A DNA stretch of 64,000 nucleotides from Planctomycetota bacterium (GTDB lineage: Bacteria; Planctomycetota; UBA1135; UBA2386), in contig JACKIC010000002.1 of NCBI GenBank assembly GCA_020638655.1, forward strand, positions 620,001-684,000, given 5' to 3'. A model generated the notes under the pieces. It was not told the DNA's origin. It saw only the letters and a program-made list of their open reading frames with translations, and ran no database searches. Each line of letters opens with the position of its first letter. Position 1 is the stretch's first letter. The translations under genes were made by a program, and so were the position numbers. Below, in pieces: positions 25,252 through 40,737 of the stretch.

Positions 25252-25791
25252 ATGGCCGGCAGATTTGATCGGCGTCCGCCGTCGCAGGATCGCGGTCCCC
25301 GCATCAACCACCAGATTCGCATCCGTCAGGTGCGCGTCATCGACGAGGACAACAAGCAGCTCGGCATCTTGGAGACCGCCGACGCCCTCGCGCTGGCGAT
25401 GCAGAAGGGATTCGACCTCGTCGAGATCGCACCGAACCAGCGGCCGCCCGTGTGCCGCATCATGGACTTCGGCAAGTTCAAGTACGAGGAGAAGAAGAAG
25501 GAGCAGGCCAGCCGCCGCAAGCAGCACCAGGTGCAGGTCAAGGAGCTGCGCGTGCGCCCCGCGACCGGCGACCACGACCTCGAGGTCAAGGTCAAGAAGG
25601 CCCAGGAGTTCCTCGCCGACGGCGACAAGGTGCTGGTCTGCTGTCTGTTCCGCGGCCGCCAGATGGCGCACAAGGAAGTCGGCGAGCAGGTGATCGGCGA
25701 AGTCGTCAAGCGGCTCTCCGACATCGCCAAGGTCGAGGCCCCGATCCGCATGGAAGGGCGCCGCATGGTGCTGCTGCTGAGCAAGAAGTAG
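25252..25791 (+). CDS. infC: Translation initiation factor IF-3
   Basis: A 179-residue protein matching bacterial IF-3. The N-terminal domain has INHQIRIRQVRVIDEDNKQLGI and the C-terminal domain has KKAQEFLADGDKV plus FRGRQMAHKEVG. It binds the 30S subunit and enforces start-codon selection. The start is ATG 25252 with AGAGGA 5 nt upstream, not the AUU used for autoregulation in enterobacteria. The usual downstream partners rpmI and rplT are absent; the next gene is the 2-oxoglutarate dehydrogenase. Confidence 0.97.
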   Translation: MAGRFDRRPPSQDRGPRINHQIRIRQVRVIDEDNKQLGILETADALALAMQKGFDLVEIAPNQRPPVCRIMDFGKFKYEEKKKEQASRRKQHQVQVKELRVRPATGDHDLEVKVKKAQEFLADGDKVLVCCLFRGRQMAHKEVGEQVIGEVVKRLSDIAKVEAPIRMEGRRMVLLLSKK

Positions 25792-25904
25792 CGCCGCGAC
25801 CCCGGACCCGCGAGACTCACGACAACCACCCAGGCAGATCCGCCGGCCCGGGGGCGGCGGTGCCTCGGCGCACCGCGCACCCGCCGGCTCATGGCAAGGC
25901 AGGC

Positions 25905-29486
<3,582 letters not shown>

Positions 29487-29536
29487 TCGGCCGCGCGTCG
29501 TCCTCCTTCGTCCACTGCCAGCACAGGTCTGTCGCC

Positions 29537-30589
29537 ATGCAACACGGGCTCTCCCTCGCCGTCACCATCCTGCTCACGGCGACCTCGGGGGTGGCCCTGT
29601 GGCCGCAGCCCGTCCACGCGGCCGGCGGCGCCGAGGCGGTCGCGGCGGCGGCCAGTGCGTTCCTGGGCAAACTCTCGCCCGAGCAGCGGCAGCTGGCGCA
29701 GCGCGCGCTCGACGACGCCGAACGCACCTCGTGGAACTTCGTGCCGGGCCGCTACGCGGGCATCGAGCTCGGGGCGCTCGACGCGGCGCAGGACACCGCG
29801 GCGCGCGCGCTGCTCGCGTCGATGCTGTCGACGGCGGGCTTCGCCAAGGTCACTGCGATCACCAGACTCGAAGACGTGCTGCGCGCGATCGAGTCGGCCG
29901 GCGGTCACGACGCCAGCCACCGGGACCCGGGCCGCTACGCGCTGCTGGTCTGCGGCGAGCCCGCCGCCGCCGGGACCTTCATGGTGCGCTTCCAGGGCCA
30001 TCACGTCTCGCTGCAGGTCAGCGTGCACGAAGGCGCCGTGGTCAGCTGCTCGCCGCGCTTCCTGGGCACCAACCCCGCCGAGGTCCCGTCGGGCGAGCGC
30101 CGTGGCCAGCGCGTGCTCGGCGCCGAGGAGGACCTCGCGCGCGCCTTCCTGCTGATGCTCGACGAGGCGCAGCTGCAGCGCGCCGTGATCGCCGCGACCG
30201 CGCCGGCCGATGTGCTGCTCGGCCCCGGCCAGGCGCCGGCGAAGCTCGGCGCGCGCCGCGGCGTCGCCTGGAAGGACCTCGACGACGGCCAACGCGCCGT
30301 GCTGTGGCGCCTCGTCGAGGAATTCGCGCATGTGCTGCGCAGCGACGTCGCCGACGGCGAGCTGGCCCGCATCAAGTCGCGCGACCTCGACGAGCTGTCG
30401 TTCGCGTGGGCCGGCGGCCGCGAGCGGGGTCAGGGCCACTACTACCGCATCCACGGCACCTTCTTCGCCGTCGAGTACGACAACACCCAGAACGGGGCCA
30501 ACCACGTGCACACCGTCTGGCGCGACTTCGAGCACGACTTCGGCGGCGACCTGCTGCGCAAGCACCTGCGCGAGCAGCACGGGCGGTGA
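29537..30589 (+). CDS. DUF3500 family exported protein
   Basis: A 350-residue protein with a signal peptide (LAVTILLTATSGVALWPQPVHA). The body matches the DUF3500 pattern: WNFVPGRYAGIELGALDAAQ, HRDPGRYALLVCGEP, FQGHHVSLQVSV, FLGTNPAEV, and a C-terminal YYRIHGTFFAVEYDNTQN..NHVHTVWRDF. Members are common in Planctomycetes and Bacteroidetes and have no established activity. The conserved His/Asp/Arg residues suggest an enzyme. It begins 51 bp after kgd and ends 3 bp before a strong hairpin. Confidence 0.88.
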   Translation: MQHGLSLAVTILLTATSGVALWPQPVHAAGGAEAVAAAASAFLGKLSPEQRQLAQRALDDAERTSWNFVPGRYAGIELGALDAAQDTAARALLASMLSTAGFAKVTAITRLEDVLRAIESAGGHDASHRDPGRYALLVCGEPAAAGTFMVRFQGHHVSLQVSVHEGAVVSCSPRFLGTNPAEVPSGERRGQRVLGAEEDLARAFLLMLDEAQLQRAVIAATAPADVLLGPGQAPAKLGARRGVAWKDLDDGQRAVLWRLVEEFAHVLRSDVADGELARIKSRDLDELSFAWAGGRERGQGHYYRIHGTFFAVEYDNTQNGANHVHTVWRDFEHDFGGDLLRKHLREQHGR

Positions 30590-30591
30590 GT

Positions 30592-30668
30592 GTACGGAAC
30601 CGGGTACAAACCACACAGGCTCGGCCGCGGAGCGGCCGAGCCTGTGTGGTTTGTACCCGGTTCGGTAC
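30592..30668. repeat. Near-perfect inverted repeat, 36-bp arms
   Basis: Two 36-base arms (30592-30627 and 30633-30668) are complementary except for one position and are separated by a 5-base loop (CGGAG). The outer ends read GTAC. The right arm includes CTGTGTGGTTTGTACCCGGT, which recurs as a single arm at 31279. It lies between the DUF3500 stop and the exbD ribosome site. It could be a MITE-like element, a dispersed palindrome or a transcription attenuator. It has no U-tract. Confidence 0.9.
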
Positions 30669-30719
30669 GCACGTGAACCACGCGGGCGGGCACGCGTTGA
30701 GGCGGCGCGAGGTGAACCC

Positions 30720-31250
30720 ATGAGCCACTCCGACGCTGCGGACTTCGAAGCGAAGTCCGACATGACGCCGATGATCGACGTCGTGTTCTTGATGATCATC
30801 TTCTTCATCTGCATCGACTTCAAAGTGCTCGAAGCGAAGCTGCCGGCGTACCTGCCCAAGGACGTCGGCGGTGGGCCGAGCTACGTCGAGCCGCGCGAAC
30901 AGCTGGTCGTCGACGTGCACTGCGTCGCCAGCGGCGACAAGGTGTTCTCGGGCTCGGCTGGCGGGTCGGGTCGCGCGCCGCGCTACCGGCTGCAGGGCCG
31001 CGAGCTGCGCTGGGCGGTGGGGCCGCGGCCGATCGGCGACGTGCCGACGCTGCACGCCGAGTTGAAGCGCATCGCCGCCGACCCGGGCATGCTGCAGTCG
31101 GACGTCCGGACCGGCGCGCGAGTGCTGCCCCCGGTCGTGGTCGTGGGGCACGCGGGGGCCTGTTACGACGACATCGCGCGAACTGCCGATGCGGTGGCGG
31201 CCGCGGGCTTCGGCGAGGTGACGTTCGGCTACGACCCGGGCCGTCGCTGA
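30720..31250 (+). CDS. exbD: ExbD/TolR-type energy-transduction protein
   Basis: A 176-residue inner-membrane protein with one N-terminal transmembrane helix containing the family signature DMTPMIDVVFLMIIFFI, including the conserved Asp of the proton path. The periplasmic part follows. ExbD works with ExbB to couple the proton gradient to outer-membrane transport or other envelope work. No ExbB is adjacent, which is unusual. A strong ribosome site (GAGGTGA) stands just upstream of ATG 30720. The protein has an Arg/Gly insertion around residues 80-95. It converges on the hydrolase gene. Confidence 0.88.
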   Translation: MSHSDAADFEAKSDMTPMIDVVFLMIIFFICIDFKVLEAKLPAYLPKDVGGGPSYVEPREQLVVDVHCVASGDKVFSGSAGGSGRAPRYRLQGRELRWAVGPRPIGDVPTLHAELKRIAADPGMLQSDVRTGARVLPPVVVVGHAGACYDDIARTADAVAAAGFGEVTFGYDPGRR

Positions 31251-31278
31251 ACGACTGCGGGCGGGCCGCGGGCGCGCG

Positions 31279-31298
31279 CTGTGTGGTTTGTACCCGGT
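31279..31298. repeat. Single arm of the 30.6-kb palindrome
   Basis: Twenty bases identical to 30642-30661 (GTGTGGTTTGTACCCGG core), followed by a similar GTAC-containing end. No complementary arm is present nearby. A separate perfect 12-bp palindrome (CTCAGCGCTGAG, 31306-31317) follows and overlaps the stop codon of the next minus-strand gene. Confidence 0.8.
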
Positions 31299-31307
31299 AC
31301 CGTACCC

Positions 31308-31925
31308 TCAGCGCTGAGCGAACGCGGCGGCCGCGGCGATGGCGGCGGCGAGGTGCGCTTCGGCCGAATGACCGCTGCGCTTGCGCGGTGCGAGCGAGTG
31401 GTCGCCGTCGGCGAACCAGCGCACCGTGATGGCGGCGGACAGGGGGTAGGCATCGACCTCGGCGCGCGTGCCGAAGGGGTCGCGCGCGCCCTGCAGGATC
31501 AGGGTCGGCGTGCGCAGCGCCTCGAGGTGCGCGGTGCGCAGCTGCTCGGGTTTGCGCGGCGGGTGGAACGGGTAGCCGAACACCACCACCGCGGCGGCGC
31601 CGAGCTCGTCGGCCAGCGTCGTCGCGACGCGACCGCCCATCGACTTGCCCATCAGCACGACGCGACCCGGGCCGCAGCTGGCGACGACCTCGCGCATGCA
31701 GTCGCGCAGCACGGGCAGGCGATCGGGCGCGCGGCGGTGACCGGCGCGCGAATCGCGCTGGTAGGGGAACTCGAAGCGCACGACGCGCAGGCCGGCGTCC
31801 GCGAGGCCCGCGGCGACGGCGGCGAGGAACGGGTGCTCCATGCCGGCGCCGGCGCCGTGCGCGAGCACGACGGTGGCGGCCGCGTTCTCGGGCCCGTCCC
31901 AGAGCAGGTGCAGCGGCGGCGTCAT
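31308..31925 (-). CDS. KANL3/Tex30-like alpha/beta hydrolase
   Basis: A 205-residue cytoplasmic alpha/beta hydrolase. Diagnostic segments are LAHGAGAGMEHPFL, VRFEFPYQRD, the nucleophile elbow GKSMGGRVA, GYPFHPPRKPEQLRTAHLEAL and LQGARDPFGT, with a C-terminal DGDHSL supplying the catalytic His. This is the pattern of the KANL3/Tex30 hydrolase-like family; substrates are unknown. Its ATG overlaps the stop of the upstream thioesterase gene in the sequence ATGA, indicating translational coupling in a three-gene operon. Confidence 0.85.
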   Translation of the reverse strand: MTPPLHLLWDGPENAAATVVLAHGAGAGMEHPFLAAVAAGLADAGLRVVRFEFPYQRDSRAGHRRAPDRLPVLRDCMREVVASCGPGRVVLMGKSMGGRVATTLADELGAAAVVVFGYPFHPPRKPEQLRTAHLEALRTPTLILQGARDPFGTRAEVDAYPLSAAITVRWFADGDHSLAPRKRSGHSAEAHLAAAIAAAAAFAQR

Positions 31926-32326
31926 CGGGGCCGCCGTTCGCGCAGCAGGAAGGTGAACGTGCCCTTGGCGACGCGGCGCCCGCCCTGGAACAGCTCGCTC
32001 TCGCAGACCGCGACGGTGCTGCCGACGCGCAGCGGCGTCGCCACCGCGCGCAGCGGGCCATCCGCGACGCTCGCGCCGGCGAGGAACTGCATCGCGCAGC
32101 CGGTGCCGGTCATCGCGCGGTCCGCGGGCAGGTAGGGCCACAGCAGGTAGACCGCGGCCATGTCGGCGAGCGCGGTCAGGATGCCGCCCTGCACGACCCC
32201 TTCTTCCTGCAGGAACTCGTCGCGCACGGGCAGCGACAGCTCGACGCGCTCGCGGCTGGCGTCGACGAGCTCGATGCCGAGGAAGCGGTTGCACGGTGTC
32301 CGCGCGAATACGGCGGCGGGGTCCAT
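31922..32326 (-). CDS. PaaI-type hotdog thioesterase
   Basis: A 134-residue hotdog-fold protein of the PaaI/YbgC acyl-CoA thioesterase class. Visible features are the strand FLGIELVDASRERVELSLPV, the active-site segment VVQGGILTALADMAAV and the later strand MTGTGCAMQFLAGA. It hydrolyses acyl-CoA thioesters in the cytoplasm; specificity is unknown. It starts at ATG 32326, one base after the stop of the ferredoxin gene, and overlaps the hydrolase start by 4 nt, so all three are co-expressed. Confidence 0.85.
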   Translation of the reverse strand: MDPAAVFARTPCNRFLGIELVDASRERVELSLPVRDEFLQEEGVVQGGILTALADMAAVYLLWPYLPADRAMTGTGCAMQFLAGASVADGPLRAVATPLRVGSTVAVCESELFQGGRRVAKGTFTFLLRERRPR

Positions 32327-32327
32327 G

Positions 32328-32726
32328 TCAGCGACCCTCCGTCGCGCCGTCGCCGGCGAGCGGCGCCGAGAACACGCAGTGTTCGCGCACGATCTGCCCG
32401 CCGATCAGGTGTCGCTGAACGATCTGCTCGAGCACCTCGGTGGTGCAGCCGCCGTACCACGTGCCTTCGGGGTAGACGACGGCGATCGGCCCGCCGCTGC
32501 ACAGCCGCAGGCAGTTCGCCTTGGTGCGCTGCACGCCGCCGTGCTCGGACAGGCCGAGCTCCTTGAGGCGACGCTTGAGGAAGTCCCACGCCGCGAGGCC
32601 CGCCTCCTTGTCGCAGCACTTGGGGTTGCTCTGGTCGCAGCACAGGAAGATGTGCCGCCGGGCCACGGGCAGGCCGAGGCTGTGCACCAACTGCTGTTGC
32701 GCGTCGCGCGGGTCGTCCGATGCCAT
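32328..32726 (-). CDS. Thioredoxin-fold [2Fe-2S] ferredoxin
   Basis: A 132-residue protein similar to stand-alone thioredoxin-like [2Fe-2S] ferredoxins. It has HIFLCCDQSNPKCCDKEAGL near the N-terminus and TKANCLRLCSGGPIAVVYPEGTWYGGC with the later Cys ligands. It starts at ATG 32726; the frame is open further upstream without family similarity. It is first in the operon with the thioesterase and hydrolase. Its redox partner is not indicated. Confidence 0.85.
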   Translation of the reverse strand: MASDDPRDAQQQLVHSLGLPVARRHIFLCCDQSNPKCCDKEAGLAAWDFLKRRLKELGLSEHGGVQRTKANCLRLCSGGPIAVVYPEGTWYGGCTTEVLEQIVQRHLIGGQIVREHCVFSAPLAGDGATEGR

Positions 32727-32835
32727 GCCGCAACGATCGCGCGCCGGGCGGGCGAGCGCCAGCCTCGACGTCGGCTCGGACATCGGCGCGCGGAGACTTG
32801 CACCCGACGATGCGGTGCCGTTCGCTAGTCGCCCC

Positions 32836-33741
32836 ATGGCTCCCTCGCCGTTCCGCCACGTCCTGCCCGCCATCACCACCCCGTTCACTGCCGACGACGC
32901 CGTCGACCACGACTTCCTCGGCAAGCACGCGCGCTGGCAGCTCGACCAGGGCTGCTCGGGCATCATCCCGCTCGGTTCGCTCGGTGAGGGCGCGACGCTC
33001 GACGAGGGCGAGAAGGTGGCGATCCTGAAGACGCTGGTCGCGGCGGCGGGGGACCACCCGGTGCTACCGGGCATCGCCGCGCTGAGCACGCGCCAGGCGG
33101 TGCGGCTCGCCCAGGCGGCCGCCGACGCGGGCTGTCGCGGGCTGATGGTGCTGCCGGCCTACGTGCACAAGGGCGGCATGCACGAGGCGCGGGCGCACCT
33201 CGACGCGGTGCTGCGCGCGACCGACCTGCCCTGCATGCTCTACAACAACCCGCCGGCCTACGGCGTCGACTTCACGCCGCCGTTCATCGCCGACCTGGCT
33301 GCGGCGCACGCCAACCTGGTCGCGGTCAAGGAGTCGAGCGGCGACGCGCGGCGGGTCACGGCGGTCAAGGCGCTGGTCGGCGACCGGCTCGCGGTGCTCG
33401 TCGGCATGGACGACATGCTCTGCGAAGGGGTCGCCGCCGGCGCGACGGGCTGGGTCGCGGGGCTCGTCAACGCGTTCCCGGCCGAGTCGGTGCGGTTGTT
33501 CGAACTGGCGCGCGACGGCCAGCACGCCGCGGCGCGCGCGCTCTACCGGTGGTTCCTGCCGCTGCTGCGGCTCGACACGGTGCCCGAGTTCGTGCAACTC
33601 ATCAAGCTGGTGCAGCAGGAGGTCGGCCAGGGCAACGAACGCGTGCGCCTGCCGCGGCTGCCGGCCTCGGGCGCGCTGCGCGAACAGGCGCTGATGGTGA
33701 TCCGCGAGGCGCTCGCGGCGATGCCGGAGGCGGCGCAGTGA
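32836..33741 (+). CDS. DapA-family lyase, likely hydroxyproline-pathway deaminase
   Basis: A 301-residue TIM-barrel aldolase of the DHDPS/NAL family. The Schiff-base Lys165 (VAVKESSGD) and Tyr136 (LYNNPPAYG) are present. The paired downstream gene encodes a 2-oxoglutarate semialdehyde dehydrogenase. That pairing fits 1-pyrroline-4-hydroxy-2-carboxylate deaminase (LhpC-like) in hydroxyproline breakdown, though sugar-acid dehydratases such as 2-keto-3-deoxy-arabonate dehydratase also pair with it. The start is ATG 32836; the stop overlaps the next gene as GTGA. Family is secure, substrate is an inference. Confidence 0.85.
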   Translation: MAPSPFRHVLPAITTPFTADDAVDHDFLGKHARWQLDQGCSGIIPLGSLGEGATLDEGEKVAILKTLVAAAGDHPVLPGIAALSTRQAVRLAQAAADAGCRGLMVLPAYVHKGGMHEARAHLDAVLRATDLPCMLYNNPPAYGVDFTPPFIADLAAAHANLVAVKESSGDARRVTAVKALVGDRLAVLVGMDDMLCEGVAAGATGWVAGLVNAFPAESVRLFELARDGQHAAARALYRWFLPLLRLDTVPEFVQLIKLVQQEVGQGNERVRLPRLPASGALREQALMVIREALAAMPEAAQ

Positions 33742-35324
33742 GCGCCGCGGCGGCGGGGCTGCGCGGCGAGCACTTCCTCGCCGGCGCAGCCGAGACCGAG
33801 GGCGGCGAGACCTTCACGGCGATCGATCCGCACAGCGGCAAGGCGATCGGACCGAGCTACGCCGAAGCCACGGCGGCGCAGGTCGAGCGCGCCTGCGCCG
33901 CCGCCGCGGCCGCGAAGCTGCCGCTGCTGGCCACGGCGCCGGCGCAGCGCGCGGCGCTGCTGCGGCGCATCGCCGACGGGTTGCTCGAGCTCGGCGACGA
34001 ACTGTTGACCTGCTACTGCGCCGAGACCGCGCTGCCCAAGGGTCGTGCCGAGGCCGAGCGCGGCCGCACCGTCGGCCAGCTGCGTCTCTACGCCGATCTC
34101 GTCGAGGCGGGCTCGTGGGTCGACGCGCGCATCGATCGCGCCGACCAGCAGCGCCAGCCGATGCCGAAGCCGGACCTGCGCCGCATGCTGGTCGGCATCG
34201 GCCCGGTGGTGGTGTTCGGCGCCAGCAACTTTCCGCTGGCCTACTCGGTCGCCGGCGGCGACACCGCCTCGGCGCTCGCGGCCGGCTGCCCGGTGATCGT
34301 CAAGGGCCACCCTGCGCACCCGGGCACCAGCGAGCTGGTCGGTCGCGTCATCCACGACGCGGTGCGCGCGCTCGGCCTGCCCGCGGGAACGTTCTCGCTG
34401 CTGCACGGCCGTTCGCACGAGGTCGGCACGCTGCTGGTGCAGCATCCGGCGATCGCGGCGGTCGGGTTCACCGGCTCGCACCGCGGCGGGCGGGCGCTGT
34501 TCGACCTCGCGGCGGCGCGCCCCGAGCCGATCCCGGTGTTCGCCGAGATGGGCTCGATGAACCCCGTGCTGATCCTGCCGCGCGCGATGGCGGCGCGCGG
34601 CGCGCAGATCGCCGCGCAGCTCGCGGCCTCGGCGCTGCTGGCCGGCGGCCAGTTCTGCACCAGCCCCGGCATGGTGCTGTGGCAGCGCGGCGCGGGCGAC
34701 GAGGCGTTCGTCGCGACGCTGACGGAGCAACTCGGCGGCGCCGCCGCCGCGCCGACCGTGCACCCGTCGATCAAGAGCGGCTACGACGCTGCGTTCGCCG
34801 AGCTCGGCAAGCTGCCCGTCGAGGTCACCGCCCGCGGCGCGGTCGGCGACGGCGCGACCGCGGTGTGCCTGACGCTGCTGTCGGCCTCGGCGGCGGCGGT
34901 GGTGGCCAACCCGCGGTTGCGCACCGAGATCTATGGGCCGGCGGTGCTGACCGTCGGCTGCGGGCAGCGCGCCGAGCTGCTGCAGCTGGCGGGTTCGCTG
35001 CACGGCCACCTCACCGCCACCGTGCACGGCGACGGCGACGACTTCGCCGAGTTCGCGGACGTGATCGAGGTGCTGCGCAGCAAGGTCGGCCGGCTGCTCG
35101 CCAACGGCGTGCCGACCGGCGTCGAGGTCTGCGGCGCGATGGTGCACGGCGGTCCCTACCCGGCGGCGACCGACGCGCGCTTCTCGGCGGTCGGGCCGAC
35201 CGCGATCTTGCGCTGGGCGCGGCCGGTGTGCTGGCAGGACTGGCCGCACGAGCTGCTGCCGGCCGAGTTGCAGGATCACAATCCGCTCGGGATCCGGCGC
35301 ACGATCGACGGCGTCGTGTCCTAG
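33738..35324 (+). CDS. 2-oxoglutarate semialdehyde dehydrogenase-like ALDH
   Basis: A 528-residue aldehyde dehydrogenase. It has GASNFPLAYSVAGGDTASALAAGCPVIVK-type NAD-binding residues, the Glu motif FAEMGSMNP and the catalytic Cys in GGQFCTSPG. These features and the length match the fatty/ketoglutarate-semialdehyde dehydrogenase branch, which oxidises 2,5-dioxopentanoate to 2-oxoglutarate. It begins with GTG 33738, overlapping the DapA-family stop, so translation is coupled. The product would feed the TCA cycle. Confidence 0.9.
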   Translation: MSAAAAGLRGEHFLAGAAETEGGETFTAIDPHSGKAIGPSYAEATAAQVERACAAAAAAKLPLLATAPAQRAALLRRIADGLLELGDELLTCYCAETALPKGRAEAERGRTVGQLRLYADLVEAGSWVDARIDRADQQRQPMPKPDLRRMLVGIGPVVVFGASNFPLAYSVAGGDTASALAAGCPVIVKGHPAHPGTSELVGRVIHDAVRALGLPAGTFSLLHGRSHEVGTLLVQHPAIAAVGFTGSHRGGRALFDLAAARPEPIPVFAEMGSMNPVLILPRAMAARGAQIAAQLAASALLAGGQFCTSPGMVLWQRGAGDEAFVATLTEQLGGAAAAPTVHPSIKSGYDAAFAELGKLPVEVTARGAVGDGATAVCLTLLSASAAAVVANPRLRTEIYGPAVLTVGCGQRAELLQLAGSLHGHLTATVHGDGDDFAEFADVIEVLRSKVGRLLANGVPTGVEVCGAMVHGGPYPAATDARFSAVGPTAILRWARPVCWQDWPHELLPAELQDHNPLGIRRTIDGVVS

Positions 35325-35334
35325 AGGCCGCGGC

Positions 35335-36027
35335 ATGTCCGCCGCCGAACCTCCGACCGCGCTCGAACGGCGCAGCGCTGCGCTGGCGACCTGGTCGACC
35401 GCGCGCCTGTTGCGGTCGTGGCCGCGCGAACCGCTGTGGCAGCGCCGGATCGCCGAGCTGCTGCTGTTCGCGCGCGCCGAAGAGCTCGACGCCGCGGCGT
35501 GGCGGCGCCTCCAGGGCCTGATGGCGAGCGGCCGCATCGACGAGCACGTGGTGTTCTTCGTGCGGTGCCGCGGCGCGGTGTGGCAGCGGGACCTGCCGAC
35601 GCTGCTCGAGCTGTTCCCGGCCGGGTGTGAGTATCCCGACTGGATCCGGGCGGCGGGAGACCTCGCGCTCGCCAACGCGCACGTGCTCGAGCGCTGGGAG
35701 GCGCTGCTGCGCGGCCGTCACTACGCGAGCCTGTCCGCCAGCCGGCGTGAGGTCGTGCTCTCGCTCGGCAAGCTCGGCGCGGTGGTCGGGCCCTACGCGG
35801 CCGAGCTGTGCGCGAAGTACTACGTGGGCGACGCGGCCGACGAGGCGCTGCGCGCGTGGACGATCGCTCGGTGCACGACCCCGGCGACCGGGTGGGTCGC
35901 ATGCGGTGCTTGCAGGCACGGCGTGGTGGTCGAGCACCGCCGTGGCTGGTGGCGCGCGGCGCGCGACTTCACGGTCTGCGCGATCTGCGGCGGTCGTCCG
36001 TGGCTGCCGCGCGGCGTCCGAGCCTGA
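35335..36027 (+). CDS. Unknown protein with C-terminal CxxC pair
   Basis: A 230-residue protein starting at ATG 35335 with GAGG 9 nt upstream. The first 170 residues are helical and Arg/Leu-rich (LWQRRIAELLLFARAEEL). The C-terminus has two Cys pairs, CGAC and CAIC, separated by about 25 residues, a likely zinc ribbon. No signal peptide or known domain is seen. It follows the dehydrogenase by 10 bp and could be in the same transcript. Confidence 0.65.
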   Translation: MSAAEPPTALERRSAALATWSTARLLRSWPREPLWQRRIAELLLFARAEELDAAAWRRLQGLMASGRIDEHVVFFVRCRGAVWQRDLPTLLELFPAGCEYPDWIRAAGDLALANAHVLERWEALLRGRHYASLSASRREVVLSLGKLGAVVGPYAAELCAKYYVGDAADEALRAWTIARCTTPATGWVACGACRHGVVVEHRRGWWRAARDFTVCAICGGRPWLPRGVRA

Positions 36028-36059
36028 TGCGGGAAGGGCCCCCGCGGTATCGTCGCGGC

Positions 36060-36584
36060 ATGCGGACCAAGGCGCTGCTGTGGTTGCTGTTGAGCGGACT
36101 GGCCGGCTGCACCAGCCTGTGGACGCAGCGAGATCATCAGGCGGTCGCCTGGAGCGACGGGGACGAGGCCCGCATCGATGTCTGGCTGCGGCAGGGCTCG
36201 AGTGACGTCGGCGTGCCGTGGCTGACCCTTGCCGACGTGGTCGCGACGCCGGTGATCTGGGTCGCGGAGGTGCAGTTCGGCGTCTTCGCCGCGCTGAGCG
36301 ACGACGCGCGCATCGAATGGGGGCCGCTCGGCTTCCTCGCGAGCCTGTTGCCGTGCATCACGTGCGTGCCGCTCGACAACAAACCGTACGCGTGGTTGCA
36401 CCTGTCGAGCGCGTTGCACCTCGGCCCCGAGGATCGCGCCGAGCTCGCCGGACTCGGCGAGGGCGCCGGGGTCGAGTGGCTCGCGGCGCGGTACGTGGCG
36501 CAGTTCCCCGAGGACGCCGGGGCCGCCGACCGCGTGCGCAAGTGGGTCAGCGGCGTGTCGCTGGCCGAGCCGGCTCGCAAGTGA
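36060..36584 (+). CDS. Lipoprotein, unknown
   Basis: A 174-residue lipoprotein. The signal sequence MRTKALLWLLLSGLAGC ends in a clear lipobox (LAGC). The mature region has two hydrophobic patches (VVATPVIWVAEVQFGVFAAL and GFLASLLPCITCVPL) that might be short membrane-associated hairpins, in the manner of YceK/YidQ-type lipoproteins, but the match is weak. The start is ATG 36060. It ends 45 bp before the convergent nrdJ. Confidence 0.65.
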   Translation: MRTKALLWLLLSGLAGCTSLWTQRDHQAVAWSDGDEARIDVWLRQGSSDVGVPWLTLADVVATPVIWVAEVQFGVFAALSDDARIEWGPLGFLASLLPCITCVPLDNKPYAWLHLSSALHLGPEDRAELAGLGEGAGVEWLAARYVAQFPEDAGAADRVRKWVSGVSLAEPARK

Positions 36585-36629
36585 TCGGGCTCGCCGCGGC
36601 GGTCCATGCGCCGCGGCGACCGGCCTTGC

Positions 36630-40295
<3,666 letters not shown>

Positions 40296-40301
40296 GCGAC
40301 T

Positions 40302-40307
40302 ACCTCC
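40302..40307 (-). promoter_or_regulatory. Ribosome-binding site of nrdJ
   Basis: GGAGGT on the minus strand, 6 nt from GTG 40295. It decides this start over the upstream GTG at 40313. Confidence 0.8.
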
Positions 40308-40721
40308 AGACACCCGCTTGTCGCGGGCGCGAGAGTTCGCCGAGTCGGCACACGAACCTCGCCGTCGTCAGCAGCGACGGGCGGTGGGTGTGGGGACCGG
40401 CGGAACAGCTCGCGACCGACGACGGGGGCGCCGAAACGCTGATGAGACGAAACGCTGAGACGAGGTTGGTCCGACGCGGCGTGGGGCGACGTCATCGCGA
40501 GATGCGGGGCGCTGGGACACCCTGGGCCGTTGCCTGCCCACGGCTTCCGCGCGCGCCTGACTGCATGCACGGGGGGCCGCCTGCATCTCGATCCGAAACC
40601 GCCCGAAACCTGGTCGGACGACCCGCACCCCCGACCGAGGGGTTCGAGCCCCACACCGGCAGTCCGAACTGGTCCTCGGCGAGCGCCAAGGACAGCAGTT
40701 TGGGGCTGCCGCCGTAGGGGG

Positions 40722-40737
40722 CCACTATCTATTGCGT
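40722..40737. promoter_or_regulatory. Possible NrdR-box-like site
   Basis: CCACTATCTATTGCGT matches 13 of 16 positions of the NrdR box consensus acaCwAtATaTwGtgt. It is the most AT-rich spot in the region and lies about 430 bp upstream of nrdJ. Real NrdR sites are usually two boxes about 31 bp apart; no second box is seen, so this is tentative. Confidence 0.3.

Noticed and set aside
40636..40655. tRNA-like GGTTCGAGCC sequence
   Set aside because: The flanking bases do not form a full T stem, and no acceptor, anticodon or D arm can be built around it.
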